Source of the DNA: Niabella drilacis
GTDB taxonomy: Bacteria > Bacteroidota > Bacteroidia > Chitinophagales > Chitinophagaceae
Direction of reading: 5' to 3'
Assembly (NCBI RefSeq): GCF_900101395.1
Contig: NZ_FMZO01000005.1
Span: forward strand, 310,001 to 374,000
Length of the DNA: 64,000 nt
Shown here: positions 52,191 to 61,628 of the stretch, one piece after another
Numbering within the stretch: position 1 is the first letter of the stretch
Layout of the letters: each line of letters begins with the position of its first letter
The notes under the pieces: generated by a model
Databases searched by the model: none
What the model was told of the DNA's origin: nothing
The model's input: the letters and a program-made list of their open reading frames with translations, nothing else
Made by a program: the position numbers and the translations under genes

Positions 52191-54491
52191 ATGAAACCAT
52201 TTAGATTGCCTTTATGCCTGTTTTCATCATTGCTTTTTGTTTTTTCATTTATTTCCTGTAAAAGATTCAGCGTTCCCATTGATCCCGGGCCCGGTGACAG
52301 TGGTAGCATCGCTACCCTTATGGCTCCCAAGGTCAAACCGTTGCCTGTTGTAACTCAGGAGGAATGGGAGTCGGGTAGCAGAACCCCCGGAGATCATACC
52401 CAGCATATGTTGGGCCTGGCTTATTCTGAATCGGATCCTGACCGGATTTATATGGGCCAGGATGTATCCAATGTTTGGGTATCGCGCGATTTTGGGCAGA
52501 ACTGGAACACCCTGAAATGTCTTGGGTTAGGCACTTCTTTTATTTATTCCATAGAGGTAGATCCGCTTGATAAGAACCGCGTTCTGGCGGCGGCGGGATG
52601 CCGCCAGTTTGATGCGGTAAATAAAGCCTACCAGGGCATTTATCTTTCAAAGGATGGGGGCATTACCTGGCAGCAGAAAACTCCGAGGCAACAGTTGTCT
52701 GAAGTTCGCAGCAGCACTAAATTAATCGCCTACGCGCCTTCCACAAAAGATCCCGGGAAAGGTTATGCTACCCGGTGGTATGCCGCCTTTTGCGAGGGTG
52801 AAGCGGGCGCCGCTGACGATGGGTTTCTTACTTCTGCAGATGGGGGCGATACCTGGACTGAATTGAGGAAACTGCCGGCTGCTACTTTTGGAACGGATAT
52901 CCGTGGTCTGAAAGTACATAAAACCAAGCCGGAAGAAGTTTTCTTATATGGCAGTAATGGGCTCTTCCGTTTTGAAAATGCCACCGATCCCAACGGAGCG
53001 GTGATCCGGTTAAGTGGACGCCCCGGTTCGGGTTTGCCGGAAGGGGATGTAAGAGGAAGTATCTATCAATCGGATGATGGGCAGGTACTGATGGTTGCAG
53101 TAGCTCAGAAAGGTATTTATAAATCAACCGACGCCGGCGATACCTGGACCCTGTTCTATGAATGGAACGAGATCGCCTATTGCTACGTTAATGAAAAACA
53201 CACGAATATGATCTTTGCAGTGCCCCGCGAAAAAAACGGAGCACAAATTCGTGTTAGTAACGACGGGGGGCTGACCTGGACCAGCCCTGCAAAGGATGAT
53301 GTGCATTATCGCGCTGGTTATGATAACAGCGACTGGAACCGGAAACTGAACGGTCAGTTTACCTATATGCTTCCCGATCCACGCGACCCCCGGCGGGTTT
53401 TTATACACACCAAATCCAAAAACTTCCGCTCAACAGACGGTGGCCTTACCTGGGATATATCCGATAATGGATTCAACGGAGCTTCTCATAGCGACATCTG
53501 GAATGAGCAAATGTTTGACCCCACCAATCCGGACCGGTTCTGTTATTTTATGGTTGACCGCTCCTATGCTTACACCGATACCCGTGGTAAATGGTTCTAT
53601 GAGAGTACGATCCAGCCGGGCCCGCTGGGTTTGAACGGACGTACCTGTATGGCCGGCGCATTGCACCCTACCGAACCGGTTATACTGGCAAGCGTGGGAA
53701 AGTCGCCCGTAGGGCAATTATTGCGTTCCCCGGATAATGGGAAGACCTGGACGGTGGTGAGCGAAGGCAATAAGCAACGCTGGTGCATTGCTTTTAACCT
53801 GCAGCATCCCGACACCTGTTACCAGTGGCGTGAAAGATCTGTTGATGCCGGAAAAACCTGGATGCAAATGCCCAATATGCCGGCGAATGCCATTCTTTGT
53901 GGAGTGGCCCGTTCCGACGGCAGGGTCTTATATGCGATAGATCTAAAAAATACGGCAAAAAAAGTGTGGCGTTCCATCAACAGCGGCGATTCCTGGGAAC
54001 AGGTTATAGAAAGCCCCTGGAACCTGACACTGCCGGGAGATGACGTTACCTGTGTGTTCCGCATCAATCCCAAAAACCCCGATATCATATATACCAGCAG
54101 CGCCAGCGGGCACATCACGGAATGGAATGTAGGTACTTTGCCTGCCAGGTCAAAGGATATGATAATCACCGGCGGTACAGATGTTAACTTCTCTGCAAAC
54201 CGGTTTGCCATTGATCCAAGACATCCTAATGTGATGTATGCAATTAACGACCGTGTTAACACCGGCAATAAGTTCTTTCGCACCATAAATGGCGGCCACT
54301 CCTGGCAGAATATCAGTAACTACGTTACCCAGGGTTCCCTTAGCGGCTTAGCCGTGTCGCCGGTAACCGGTGAAGTGTTTATTTCCGGTGAAAATGGATC
54401 GTCTGTTATGCTGCCACCTTATGCTACAAGAAATACGGCATATGATGCAGTACCTTATATAAGCAATCTTCTTACAGAACCATACAATTAA
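52191..54491 (+). CDS. Asp-box beta-propeller lipoprotein 1
   Basis: The 766-residue protein has a lipoprotein signal ending FSFISC (C23). Its many Asp-box repeats (S-x-D-x-G-x-T-W: LSKDGGITWQQKTPR, TSADGGDTWTELRK, KSTDAGDTWTLFYE, VSNDGGLTWTSPAKD, RSTDGGLTWDISDN, RSPDNGKTWTVVSE, SVDAGKTWMQ, SINSGDSWEQVI, TINGGHSWQNIS) indicate a large double propeller, similar in layout to GH74 xyloglucanases and sortilin-type proteins. It is probably surface-exposed. No catalytic residue is assignable, so binding or hydrolysis are both open. Confidence 0.75.
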   Translation: MKPFRLPLCLFSSLLFVFSFISCKRFSVPIDPGPGDSGSIATLMAPKVKPLPVVTQEEWESGSRTPGDHTQHMLGLAYSESDPDRIYMGQDVSNVWVSRDFGQNWNTLKCLGLGTSFIYSIEVDPLDKNRVLAAAGCRQFDAVNKAYQGIYLSKDGGITWQQKTPRQQLSEVRSSTKLIAYAPSTKDPGKGYATRWYAAFCEGEAGAADDGFLTSADGGDTWTELRKLPAATFGTDIRGLKVHKTKPEEVFLYGSNGLFRFENATDPNGAVIRLSGRPGSGLPEGDVRGSIYQSDDGQVLMVAVAQKGIYKSTDAGDTWTLFYEWNEIAYCYVNEKHTNMIFAVPREKNGAQIRVSNDGGLTWTSPAKDDVHYRAGYDNSDWNRKLNGQFTYMLPDPRDPRRVFIHTKSKNFRSTDGGLTWDISDNGFNGASHSDIWNEQMFDPTNPDRFCYFMVDRSYAYTDTRGKWFYESTIQPGPLGLNGRTCMAGALHPTEPVILASVGKSPVGQLLRSPDNGKTWTVVSEGNKQRWCIAFNLQHPDTCYQWRERSVDAGKTWMQMPNMPANAILCGVARSDGRVLYAIDLKNTAKKVWRSINSGDSWEQVIESPWNLTLPGDDVTCVFRINPKNPDIIYTSSASGHITEWNVGTLPARSKDMIITGGTDVNFSANRFAIDPRHPNVMYAINDRVNTGNKFFRTINGGHSWQNISNYVTQGSLSGLAVSPVTGEVFISGENGSSVMLPPYATRNTAYDAVPYISNLLTEPYN

Positions 54492-54503
54492 CTCAATGTA
54501 GAT

Positions 54504-54540
54504 AAGGCGTTCAATAAGGTCTTGTTGAACGCCTTTTTTT
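54504..54540 (+). terminator. Rho-independent terminator between the two Asp-box genes
   Basis: AAGGCGTTCAA and TTGAACGCCTT form an 11-bp perfect stem around a 10-base loop, followed by TTTTT. It lies 13 bases after the first Asp-box gene stop. Confidence 0.85.
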
Positions 54541-54560
54541 AAACCATAAAACGCTTAAAG

Positions 54561-56912
54561 ATGAAACCCTTTAATAATAGTTTGAGTTTTTGCACGCATT
54601 GCGTTTTGAAAAAGACAATTTTCTATGCCGCGTTTGCCGCGTTATTTTTGATCGTTGCCTGTAAAAGAGATTTTTCGAAGGAGCGGGAAAGTGCGAACCG
54701 GGGCGCTGGCCCGAGAGCCCTTACGGCAATGATACCGCAGATAAAGCCGTTGCCTGTAGTATTGAAGGCAGAGTGGAACCCGCCGAATTACTATGAACCC
54801 GGCGATCACACACAGCATATGCAGGGGATTGCCTATAGTGAGGCTGACCCCAACCGCATATATATGGGGCAGGACGTTTCGAATATATGGGTATCTACAA
54901 ACTTTGGTCAGAGATGGTCTACCCTTAAATGCGGAGGGTTAAACAGTAATTTTGTTATGTCTGTAGAAGCGGATCCTGTAAATAAGAACAGGATCCTCGC
55001 CGCTGTCAATTGCCGCCCGTATGCTGAAATAAATTCAAATTACCAGGGTATATATCTGTCTACCAATGGTGGTGTCAGCTGGTCTATAGCAGGAAATGGC
55101 GGTCGCACCACGCTATCGGCGGTACGCAGCAGTACAAAGCTGTTTGCGTATGCACCAACCTCAAAAAATGGCACCATGGCTGCGAGGTGGTACGCCGCCT
55201 TTGGAGAGGGACATGACAGCATACCTGCCCAGGACGGTTTTTTAACCTCCGGCGATGGCGGTGCCAGCTGGGTCCAGGTCAGGAACTTACCTAGATCAAC
55301 CTATGGAGAAAATATCCGCGGTATAAAAGTGCATAAAACAAATGCCAACCAGGTCTTTTTATATGGCAGTGCCGGCTTGTTTAAAATAACAAATGCAACA
55401 GCGGCATCGGGGACCGTCTATAAATTAAGCAACGACGTCGACGCCGCCGGGAAGTTGCCGCCAGGCGATATCATGGGCAGTCTTTACCAGTCAGACAACG
55501 GGGATACCCTTATTGTAGCGGTTGTTAAAAAAGGCGTGTATAAATCTGCTAATGGCGGTACAAGCTGGGCCGCTATCTTACAATGGACTGATATTAATTA
55601 TTGTTATGTAAGCGAAAAGAATTCCAATAAGATCGTTGCCACGCCCGTCTCAAATGCGCATCAGATACAGATAAGCGACAATGGCGGATCCGGTTGGTGG
55701 AGCCCGGCAACGGCGGATGTGCACTATCGTCCGGGCTACGATTCGGCCTGGAATAATAAATTGGGAGGAACTTACGCGCATGTGTTGTTTAACCCGGGCA
55801 ATGGGAGTATCTTTATGCACTCCAAGTCGAAAAACTATATCTCAACGGACGGGGGGCACCGGTGGGATCCATCGGATAATTATTATAACGGTTCTTCGCA
55901 TAGTTCTATTAATGAGGATCAGATGTTTGACCCTAATACTCCGGATCGGTTCTGCTATTTTATGGTGGACAGAGGCCCTGTTGTTTCCACACTGCGGGGG
56001 CGATGGTTTAATGAGTTTGCAAAACCCGGGGGTGCGGGCCAAACCTGCATAGGAGGCGCATTGCAGCCGGGCACCCAGGTGATCCTGGCTACTGTTGGGA
56101 TGAATGGTGTTGGCCAGTTACTTCGTTCAACGGACAATGGGGGTAGCTGGTCGGTCATACTTCCGGAATCCAAAAACAGGTGGGTGGTAGGTTTTAGCCT
56201 GCAGAAAACAAATGTATGTTACCAGTGGAGGGAAAGATCGGATGATGATGGCGCAAGCTGGCATCCAATGTCTGATATGCCGGCCGGTAGTGTGTTGTGT
56301 GGTATATCAAGAACAAATGGCGATATTATTTATGCAATGAAACTGGAAAGCGATGGCAACACCAGGAAAATCTTCAGGTCCGCCAATCAGGGGAAGGTCG
56401 GATCCTGGAGTACAAATCCCATTATCGAATCTACCTGGGACCTGACGGTTCCGGGCAAAAGCACGGAGTTTGTATTTAAAGTGCATCCCCAAAATAATAA
56501 TATTGTGTATACCAGCAGCGCAAACGGGGAAATTACCAAATGGGATTTGAGCAACGGAACGTCAACGGACCTGGATATTATTCCGGGCAGCGCCGCAGCA
56601 GGGACGGATTATATTCACCGGTTTGCTATTGATCCGCGAAATCCTGACATTATGTATGCGATTAACCAACGGGCCAATACCGGGAATAAATTTTTCCGGT
56701 CAGTAAACGGGGGTGCAAGCTGGGAAAATTTAAGCAACTACATTCCCCAGGGATCGGTGAATGGTTTGGCTGTTTCCCCTGTTACGGGCGAAGTGTATCT
56801 ATCCGGTGAAAACGGCTCTTTGGTCATGCTTCCTCCGGATAATGTGAGTACGAATACGGCATTTGCCGCGGTGCCGTACACCATGCATCATATCACAACC
56901 TTTCCCTATTAA
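54561..56912 (+). CDS. Asp-box beta-propeller lipoprotein 2, paralog of the first
   Basis: The 783-residue protein has a lipoprotein signal ending LFLIVAC (C34). It is a paralog of the preceding gene along its length, sharing KPLPVV near the start, HTQHM, YSEADPNRIYMGQDVSNIWV, and the ending GEVYLSGENGSLVMLPP. Asp-box repeats include LSTNGGVSWSIAG, TSGDGGASWVQVRN, KSANGGTSWAAIL, ISTDGGHRWDPSD, RSTDNGGSWSVILP and SVNGGASWENLS. An upstream terminator suggests separate transcription. Function is as uncertain as for its paralog. Confidence 0.75.
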   Translation: MKPFNNSLSFCTHCVLKKTIFYAAFAALFLIVACKRDFSKERESANRGAGPRALTAMIPQIKPLPVVLKAEWNPPNYYEPGDHTQHMQGIAYSEADPNRIYMGQDVSNIWVSTNFGQRWSTLKCGGLNSNFVMSVEADPVNKNRILAAVNCRPYAEINSNYQGIYLSTNGGVSWSIAGNGGRTTLSAVRSSTKLFAYAPTSKNGTMAARWYAAFGEGHDSIPAQDGFLTSGDGGASWVQVRNLPRSTYGENIRGIKVHKTNANQVFLYGSAGLFKITNATAASGTVYKLSNDVDAAGKLPPGDIMGSLYQSDNGDTLIVAVVKKGVYKSANGGTSWAAILQWTDINYCYVSEKNSNKIVATPVSNAHQIQISDNGGSGWWSPATADVHYRPGYDSAWNNKLGGTYAHVLFNPGNGSIFMHSKSKNYISTDGGHRWDPSDNYYNGSSHSSINEDQMFDPNTPDRFCYFMVDRGPVVSTLRGRWFNEFAKPGGAGQTCIGGALQPGTQVILATVGMNGVGQLLRSTDNGGSWSVILPESKNRWVVGFSLQKTNVCYQWRERSDDDGASWHPMSDMPAGSVLCGISRTNGDIIYAMKLESDGNTRKIFRSANQGKVGSWSTNPIIESTWDLTVPGKSTEFVFKVHPQNNNIVYTSSANGEITKWDLSNGTSTDLDIIPGSAAAGTDYIHRFAIDPRNPDIMYAINQRANTGNKFFRSVNGGASWENLSNYIPQGSVNGLAVSPVTGEVYLSGENGSLVMLPPDNVSTNTAFAAVPYTMHHITTFPY

Positions 56913-57010
56913 GCCGGTAAAAATGGATTTGTAAACAGCGTAGCCGGCCTTCATTGTGATACTGTTCCAATAACTTCAATAACGATAACCGTAATTAAAA
57001 ATTTTTCTGA

Positions 57011-57862
57011 ATGCAGGTGCGATTTTTATACCTCTTCTTTTTTGTATTGGCGACAAATTTCCTGTTTGGCCAGAGTACGGTGGTTTATAAAACCATCGAC
57101 ACGCTCCATCTGAAAATGGAGATCTATGAGCCACGGGGTATGGATGCAAATGTAAAGCATAAAGCTATCGTGTTTTTCTTTGGCGGTGGCTGGACAAAAG
57201 GAAGCCCGGCGCAGTTCCGGTCGCAGGCTGCCTATTTTGCAAGTAAAGGATTGGTTTGCTTTTTGCCGGATTACCGTGTGGAAAGCCGGAACCGGGCAAC
57301 ACCTTTTGAAGCATTGAAAGACGCCAAATCCGCGATCCGGTTCCTAAAGCAGCATGCCGGAAAATTTCATATCGATAGTGCCGGGATAGTGGCAGCAGGC
57401 GGTTCTGCCGGCGGACAGCTGGCTGCAGCAACGGCACTGATCAGCGATTATAATGAGCAAACGGATGACTTAAAGATCAGCCCGGTTCCTGCAGCGTTGG
57501 TATTGTTCAATCCCGTAATTGATAATGGTCCCGGAGGCTATGGTTATGACCGGATCGGGGAATCCTATCTCCATTTTTCTCCCCTGCACAATATCCGGAA
57601 AGGCGCCCCGCCCACGTTGATCCTGCTGGGTAGCAACGATCATCTGATCCCTGTTGCAACAGCTGAATATTATAAGACCGTCATGGAGAAAGTAGCCAGC
57701 CGGTGCGACCTGGTGCTCTATGACAATGCGGGCCATGGTTTTTTTAACCCCAACAAAGAGCGGAGCAATTTTTTTTATAAGGAAACGCTTAAAGAAGCGG
57801 AACGTTTTTTGAGATCCCTGGATTATATAACTGCAGACCCGGAAAAGGGCGCTGCCAATTGA
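57011..57862 (+). CDS. Alpha/beta hydrolase (BD-FAE-like esterase)
   Basis: The 283-residue protein has a signal peptide (LFFFVLATNFLFGQ), then the esterase core with FFFGGGWTKGSPAQF, the nucleophile motif GGSAGGQ (S132), LLGSNDHLIPV with an acidic residue and NAGHGFFNPN with the catalytic His. This is the carboxylesterase or feruloyl-esterase-like family common in polysaccharide loci, suggesting removal of acyl groups from the glycan. It ends 13 bases before the dehydrogenase gene. Confidence 0.85.
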   Translation: MQVRFLYLFFFVLATNFLFGQSTVVYKTIDTLHLKMEIYEPRGMDANVKHKAIVFFFGGGWTKGSPAQFRSQAAYFASKGLVCFLPDYRVESRNRATPFEALKDAKSAIRFLKQHAGKFHIDSAGIVAAGGSAGGQLAAATALISDYNEQTDDLKISPVPAALVLFNPVIDNGPGGYGYDRIGESYLHFSPLHNIRKGAPPTLILLGSNDHLIPVATAEYYKTVMEKVASRCDLVLYDNAGHGFFNPNKERSNFFYKETLKEAERFLRSLDYITADPEKGAAN

Positions 57863-57875
57863 GCATTTACGGTTT

Positions 57876-59981
57876 ATGATTATACGGTTATTAAGTATCA
57901 GTTTTTGCATGCTATGTGTAGCAGCGTCCTGCGGGGTTTCTGAAAACAGGAATGTTGACTGGCCGGAGTACCTGGGCGGCACGGACCGGAATCATTATTC
58001 CCCGCTCAGCCAGGTACATGCGGGCAATATTAATAAGCTGGAAATTGCCTGGACGTTTCATACCGGTGAGCCGGGCGAGATGCAATGCAGCCCCATCATG
58101 GCAGGAAAAACACTTTACGGGGTTACTGCATTGAACCAGCTCTTTGCCCTGGATGCGGAAACCGGCGCTGAGCGATGGAGGTTTGCCCCGGATACGGTTC
58201 GGTCGGCTGCTACCAACCGGGGCGTGGCTTACTGGAGCGGGGGCGGTGAAGCGCGGATCCTGTTTGCCCATCAATCCTGGCTTTATGCCGTTGATGCAAA
58301 AACAGGAAAGCCGGTAAGCAGTTTTGGTGCGAATGGCCGTGTGAGTCTTAGAGCAGGGCTGGGGCCCGGCGCTGCTGATAAATACGTGGTGTCTACCACC
58401 CCCGGCACCGTTTATAAAAATACGATCATCATGCCCATCCGGGTGGGGGAGGGAGCCGGTGCAGCGCCGGGCTATATACAGGCCTTTGATGTGCAAACCG
58501 GCCGCCTCACCTGGGTATTTCATACCATCCCGCATCCCGGCGAAAAAGGATACGGTACCTGGCCGGGGGATGCCTGGAAAGACCCGGCGATAGGAGGCGC
58601 AAACAACTGGGCGGGTATGGCACTGGATAAAAAGCGCGGCATTGTTTATATACCAACGGGGTCCCCGGCCTTTGATTTTTACGGTGGAAACCGGAAGGGG
58701 GCCAATTTGTTTGGCAATTGTATCCTGGCGCTGAATGCAGAGAATGGAAATTATATCTGGCATTTTCAAACGGTAAGGCATGATCTGTGGGACCGGGATC
58801 TGCCGGCGCCCCCCAACCTGCTAACCATCAAAAAGGATCATCAATTAATGGATGTGGTGGCCCAGGTAACAAAGTCGGGGTATGTATATGTATTGGACCG
58901 GGATACCGGCCAGCCGGTTTTTCCCATAGATGAAGTGGCAGCTCCCGCTTCTGTGATGGAGGGAGAAGCCGCCTGGCCCACACAACCCATACCCCGTTTA
59001 CCCGGGCCATTTGCAAGGCAGCGGCTTACCGATGAAGATATTACACGGTTCTCCGATAAACGGGATTCATTGTTAACGGTTTTTCAAAATAGCAACAAAG
59101 GCGCCTTTCATCCCCTGGAATTTAAAAATACCCTCCTGTTCCCCGGGGCCGATGGCGGTGCTGAATGGGGTGGTGCAGGGGTAAGCCCCGATGGCATCCT
59201 GTATATAAATGCCAATGAAATGGCCTGGTCTTTTAGCCTGAGCCGGAAGAAAGAACAGGCCGGCCATGCGGGCATGAGCGGCCGGATCCTTTACAATAAC
59301 AACTGCGCGGCCTGCCACAGGCCGGACCTGGCAGGTAATCCAGGTAGCGGCTATCCCAGCCTGCAGGCGCTCAATAGCAGGATGAAAAAACAGGAGGTGC
59401 TGAACATTATGAAAACCGGCAGGGGAATGATGCCGGGGTTTACAACGATTACGGATCAGCAAAAACAGGCCATTATCGGTTTCTTATGGGGACAGGAAAA
59501 AACAGAGGCTGCTGACGATATAGCAGTAGCAGCGGGGGGCTCCTCTGTTCCTTATGAATTTAACGGCTATAACAAGTTCCTGGATGAAAACGGGTTGCCC
59601 GCCATAACCCCTCCCTGGGGCACCCTTACGGCTATTGATCTGAATACGGGGCAGCATAACTGGCAGGTACCCCTGGGCGAAACAGCATCGTTAAAAGCAA
59701 AAGGGATACCGGCTACCGGCACAGAGAATTATGGAGGCCCGCTGGTTACCGCAGGCGGGCTGTTGTTTATTGCCGCTACAAAAGATGCAAAGTTCCGGGC
59801 CTTTGATTGTAAAACAGGAAAGCTGTTATGGGAGTTTCCATTACCCGCCGCAGGTTTTGCAACGCCGGTTACTTATGCCATTGATGGTAAACAGTACATC
59901 GTTATTGCCTGCGGTGGTACAAAGCTGGGAACGGCTAAAGGGGACGTTTATATCGCTTTTTCACTGCCCCGGGAAAAATAG
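57876..59981 (+). CDS. PQQ-dependent dehydrogenase with cytochrome c domain
   Basis: The 701-residue lipoprotein (C19) starts with WPEYLGGTDRNHYSPLSQVH, typical of membrane quinoprotein dehydrogenases. Propeller blades carry GVTALNQLFALDAETGAERW, GGANNWAGMALDKKRG and NYIWHFQTVRHDLWDRDLPA. A cytochrome c domain is inserted near residues 470-535 with C477-A-A-C480-H481 and the later Met in MMPGF. It oxidises an alcohol or sugar in the periplasm and passes electrons to the haem. The layout resembles pyrroloquinoline quinone glucose-type dehydrogenases; the substrate is unknown. Confidence 0.88.
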   Translation: MIIRLLSISFCMLCVAASCGVSENRNVDWPEYLGGTDRNHYSPLSQVHAGNINKLEIAWTFHTGEPGEMQCSPIMAGKTLYGVTALNQLFALDAETGAERWRFAPDTVRSAATNRGVAYWSGGGEARILFAHQSWLYAVDAKTGKPVSSFGANGRVSLRAGLGPGAADKYVVSTTPGTVYKNTIIMPIRVGEGAGAAPGYIQAFDVQTGRLTWVFHTIPHPGEKGYGTWPGDAWKDPAIGGANNWAGMALDKKRGIVYIPTGSPAFDFYGGNRKGANLFGNCILALNAENGNYIWHFQTVRHDLWDRDLPAPPNLLTIKKDHQLMDVVAQVTKSGYVYVLDRDTGQPVFPIDEVAAPASVMEGEAAWPTQPIPRLPGPFARQRLTDEDITRFSDKRDSLLTVFQNSNKGAFHPLEFKNTLLFPGADGGAEWGGAGVSPDGILYINANEMAWSFSLSRKKEQAGHAGMSGRILYNNNCAACHRPDLAGNPGSGYPSLQALNSRMKKQEVLNIMKTGRGMMPGFTTITDQQKQAIIGFLWGQEKTEAADDIAVAAGGSSVPYEFNGYNKFLDENGLPAITPPWGTLTAIDLNTGQHNWQVPLGETASLKAKGIPATGTENYGGPLVTAGGLLFIAATKDAKFRAFDCKTGKLLWEFPLPAAGFATPVTYAIDGKQYIVIACGGTKLGTAKGDVYIAFSLPREK

Positions 59982-60011
59982 GTTTTAGAAGAAAAATAAA
60001 AAAGAAGGACA

Positions 60012-61625
60012 ATGAACAGGTTGATTTTTATGACCATGTTGCTAACGGCCATTCAGGTAAGCGGCCAGCCGGCAAAGAGGGCTGAGGCTGGTCGCCCCAA
60101 TATCATATACATCATGAGTGATGACCACGGTTACCAGGCAGTGAGCGCCTATGGCTATGGGTTGAACCAGACACCGAATATCGATCGCCTTGCAAAAGAA
60201 GGCGCCTTGTTTACAACGGCCTGCGTCACCAACTCGTTATGTGCGCCCAGCCGGGCGGTAATGCTTACCGGCAAGCACAGCTTCATCAATGGTAAAGTGG
60301 ATAATGTGCAGCATTTTGACTGGAACCAGGACAACTTTCCCAAGCTGCTGCGTAAAGCCGGCTACCAGACCGCCATGGTAGGTAAAATTCACATGGACGG
60401 CCTGCCGCAGGGGTTTGATTATTCGGCGGTATTACCCGACCAGGGCGATTATTATAACCCCGATTTTATCATTAATGGTGTAAAACAACAGATCCATGGC
60501 CATGTAACAGAGATCACCACAGACCTGGCGTTGAAATGGCTGAAAGGGCGTGATACCACAAAACCCTTCTGCCTGCTCTATCACCAGAAAGCACCGCACC
60601 GGGCATGGATGCCTATAGAACGGCATTATAAGGAATATACGGGGAAGACCTTTAAAGAACCGGCAACCCTGTTTGACGATTACAAGGGCAGGGGCACTGC
60701 GGCTAAGACCGCAGAAATGAATATCGGTAAAGATATGAACTGGGCCGATGATGACAAGATAAAACCCGAAGTATTGGAGGAACTGAAGCTGCATTCCCTC
60801 ATAAAATGGGATACAGCGTCTTATAACAGGAGCATGCGGAGAATGGATGCGGCCCAGCGCGCGGCCTGGGATGCCGTCTATGACCCGATCAATGAAGATT
60901 TTAAAAAACGGTATCCCACGATGTCGAAAGAAGACCTGATGCACTGGCGTTACCAGCGCTATTTGCAGGACTACCTGGGCACCATCGCCGGGGTAGATGA
61001 AGGAGTGGGAGCCGTACTGGACTACCTCGATCAAAACGGGTTGACGGAAAATACGATCGTGGTGTATACATCCGACCAGGGATTTTATATGGGGGAACAT
61101 GGGTGGTTTGATAAACGCTTTATGTACGAGGAATCACTGAAAACCCCTTTGCTGATCCGTTATCCAAAAGAGATCAGGCCCGGTACAAAAGTAGATGCCC
61201 TGGTGCAGAACCTGGATTTTGCGCCAACCTTCCTCGATTATGGCGGTGCAAAAATTCCGGCCGATATGCAGGGGGTATCATTCAGGAACCTGGTCGCCGG
61301 TAAAACCCGCAAATGGAGGGATGCTATTTATTATACGTATTATGAGTATCCATCCATTCATATGGTAAAACGCCATTACGGCATCCGTACCAACCGGTAC
61401 AAGCTGATCCATTTTTATTATGATATTGATGAATGGGAGCTGTACGACCTGCAAAAAGACCCGCATGAAATGCATAGTGTATATAATGATCCCGCGTACA
61501 GGAGTGTGAGGGACAATATGCACAAAAAACTGGAGGCACTGCGGAAGAAGTATAAGGACAGCGATGCCAGCGACCAGAAGTATATGAAAAGCTATTTGTC
61601 GGCAACATCAAAGAAAAAGAAATAA
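60012..61625 (+). CDS. Sulfatase 6
   Basis: The 537-residue protein has a signal (LIFMTMLLTAIQVSGQ), the motif C77-A-P-S-R, IIYIMSDDHGYQAVSAYGYG with the D-D-H metal block and VYTSDQGFYMGEHGWFDKRF. It belongs to the large arylsulfatase-like group with N-acetylglucosamine-6-sulfatase-like features (SDQGFYMGEHGWFDKR). It follows the PQQ dehydrogenase by 30 bases with AAGAAGGAC as a plausible ribosome binding site. Confidence 0.9.
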   Translation: MNRLIFMTMLLTAIQVSGQPAKRAEAGRPNIIYIMSDDHGYQAVSAYGYGLNQTPNIDRLAKEGALFTTACVTNSLCAPSRAVMLTGKHSFINGKVDNVQHFDWNQDNFPKLLRKAGYQTAMVGKIHMDGLPQGFDYSAVLPDQGDYYNPDFIINGVKQQIHGHVTEITTDLALKWLKGRDTTKPFCLLYHQKAPHRAWMPIERHYKEYTGKTFKEPATLFDDYKGRGTAAKTAEMNIGKDMNWADDDKIKPEVLEELKLHSLIKWDTASYNRSMRRMDAAQRAAWDAVYDPINEDFKKRYPTMSKEDLMHWRYQRYLQDYLGTIAGVDEGVGAVLDYLDQNGLTENTIVVYTSDQGFYMGEHGWFDKRFMYEESLKTPLLIRYPKEIRPGTKVDALVQNLDFAPTFLDYGGAKIPADMQGVSFRNLVAGKTRKWRDAIYYTYYEYPSIHMVKRHYGIRTNRYKLIHFYYDIDEWELYDLQKDPHEMHSVYNDPAYRSVRDNMHKKLEALRKKYKDSDASDQKYMKSYLSATSKKKK

Positions 61626-61628
61626 GCT

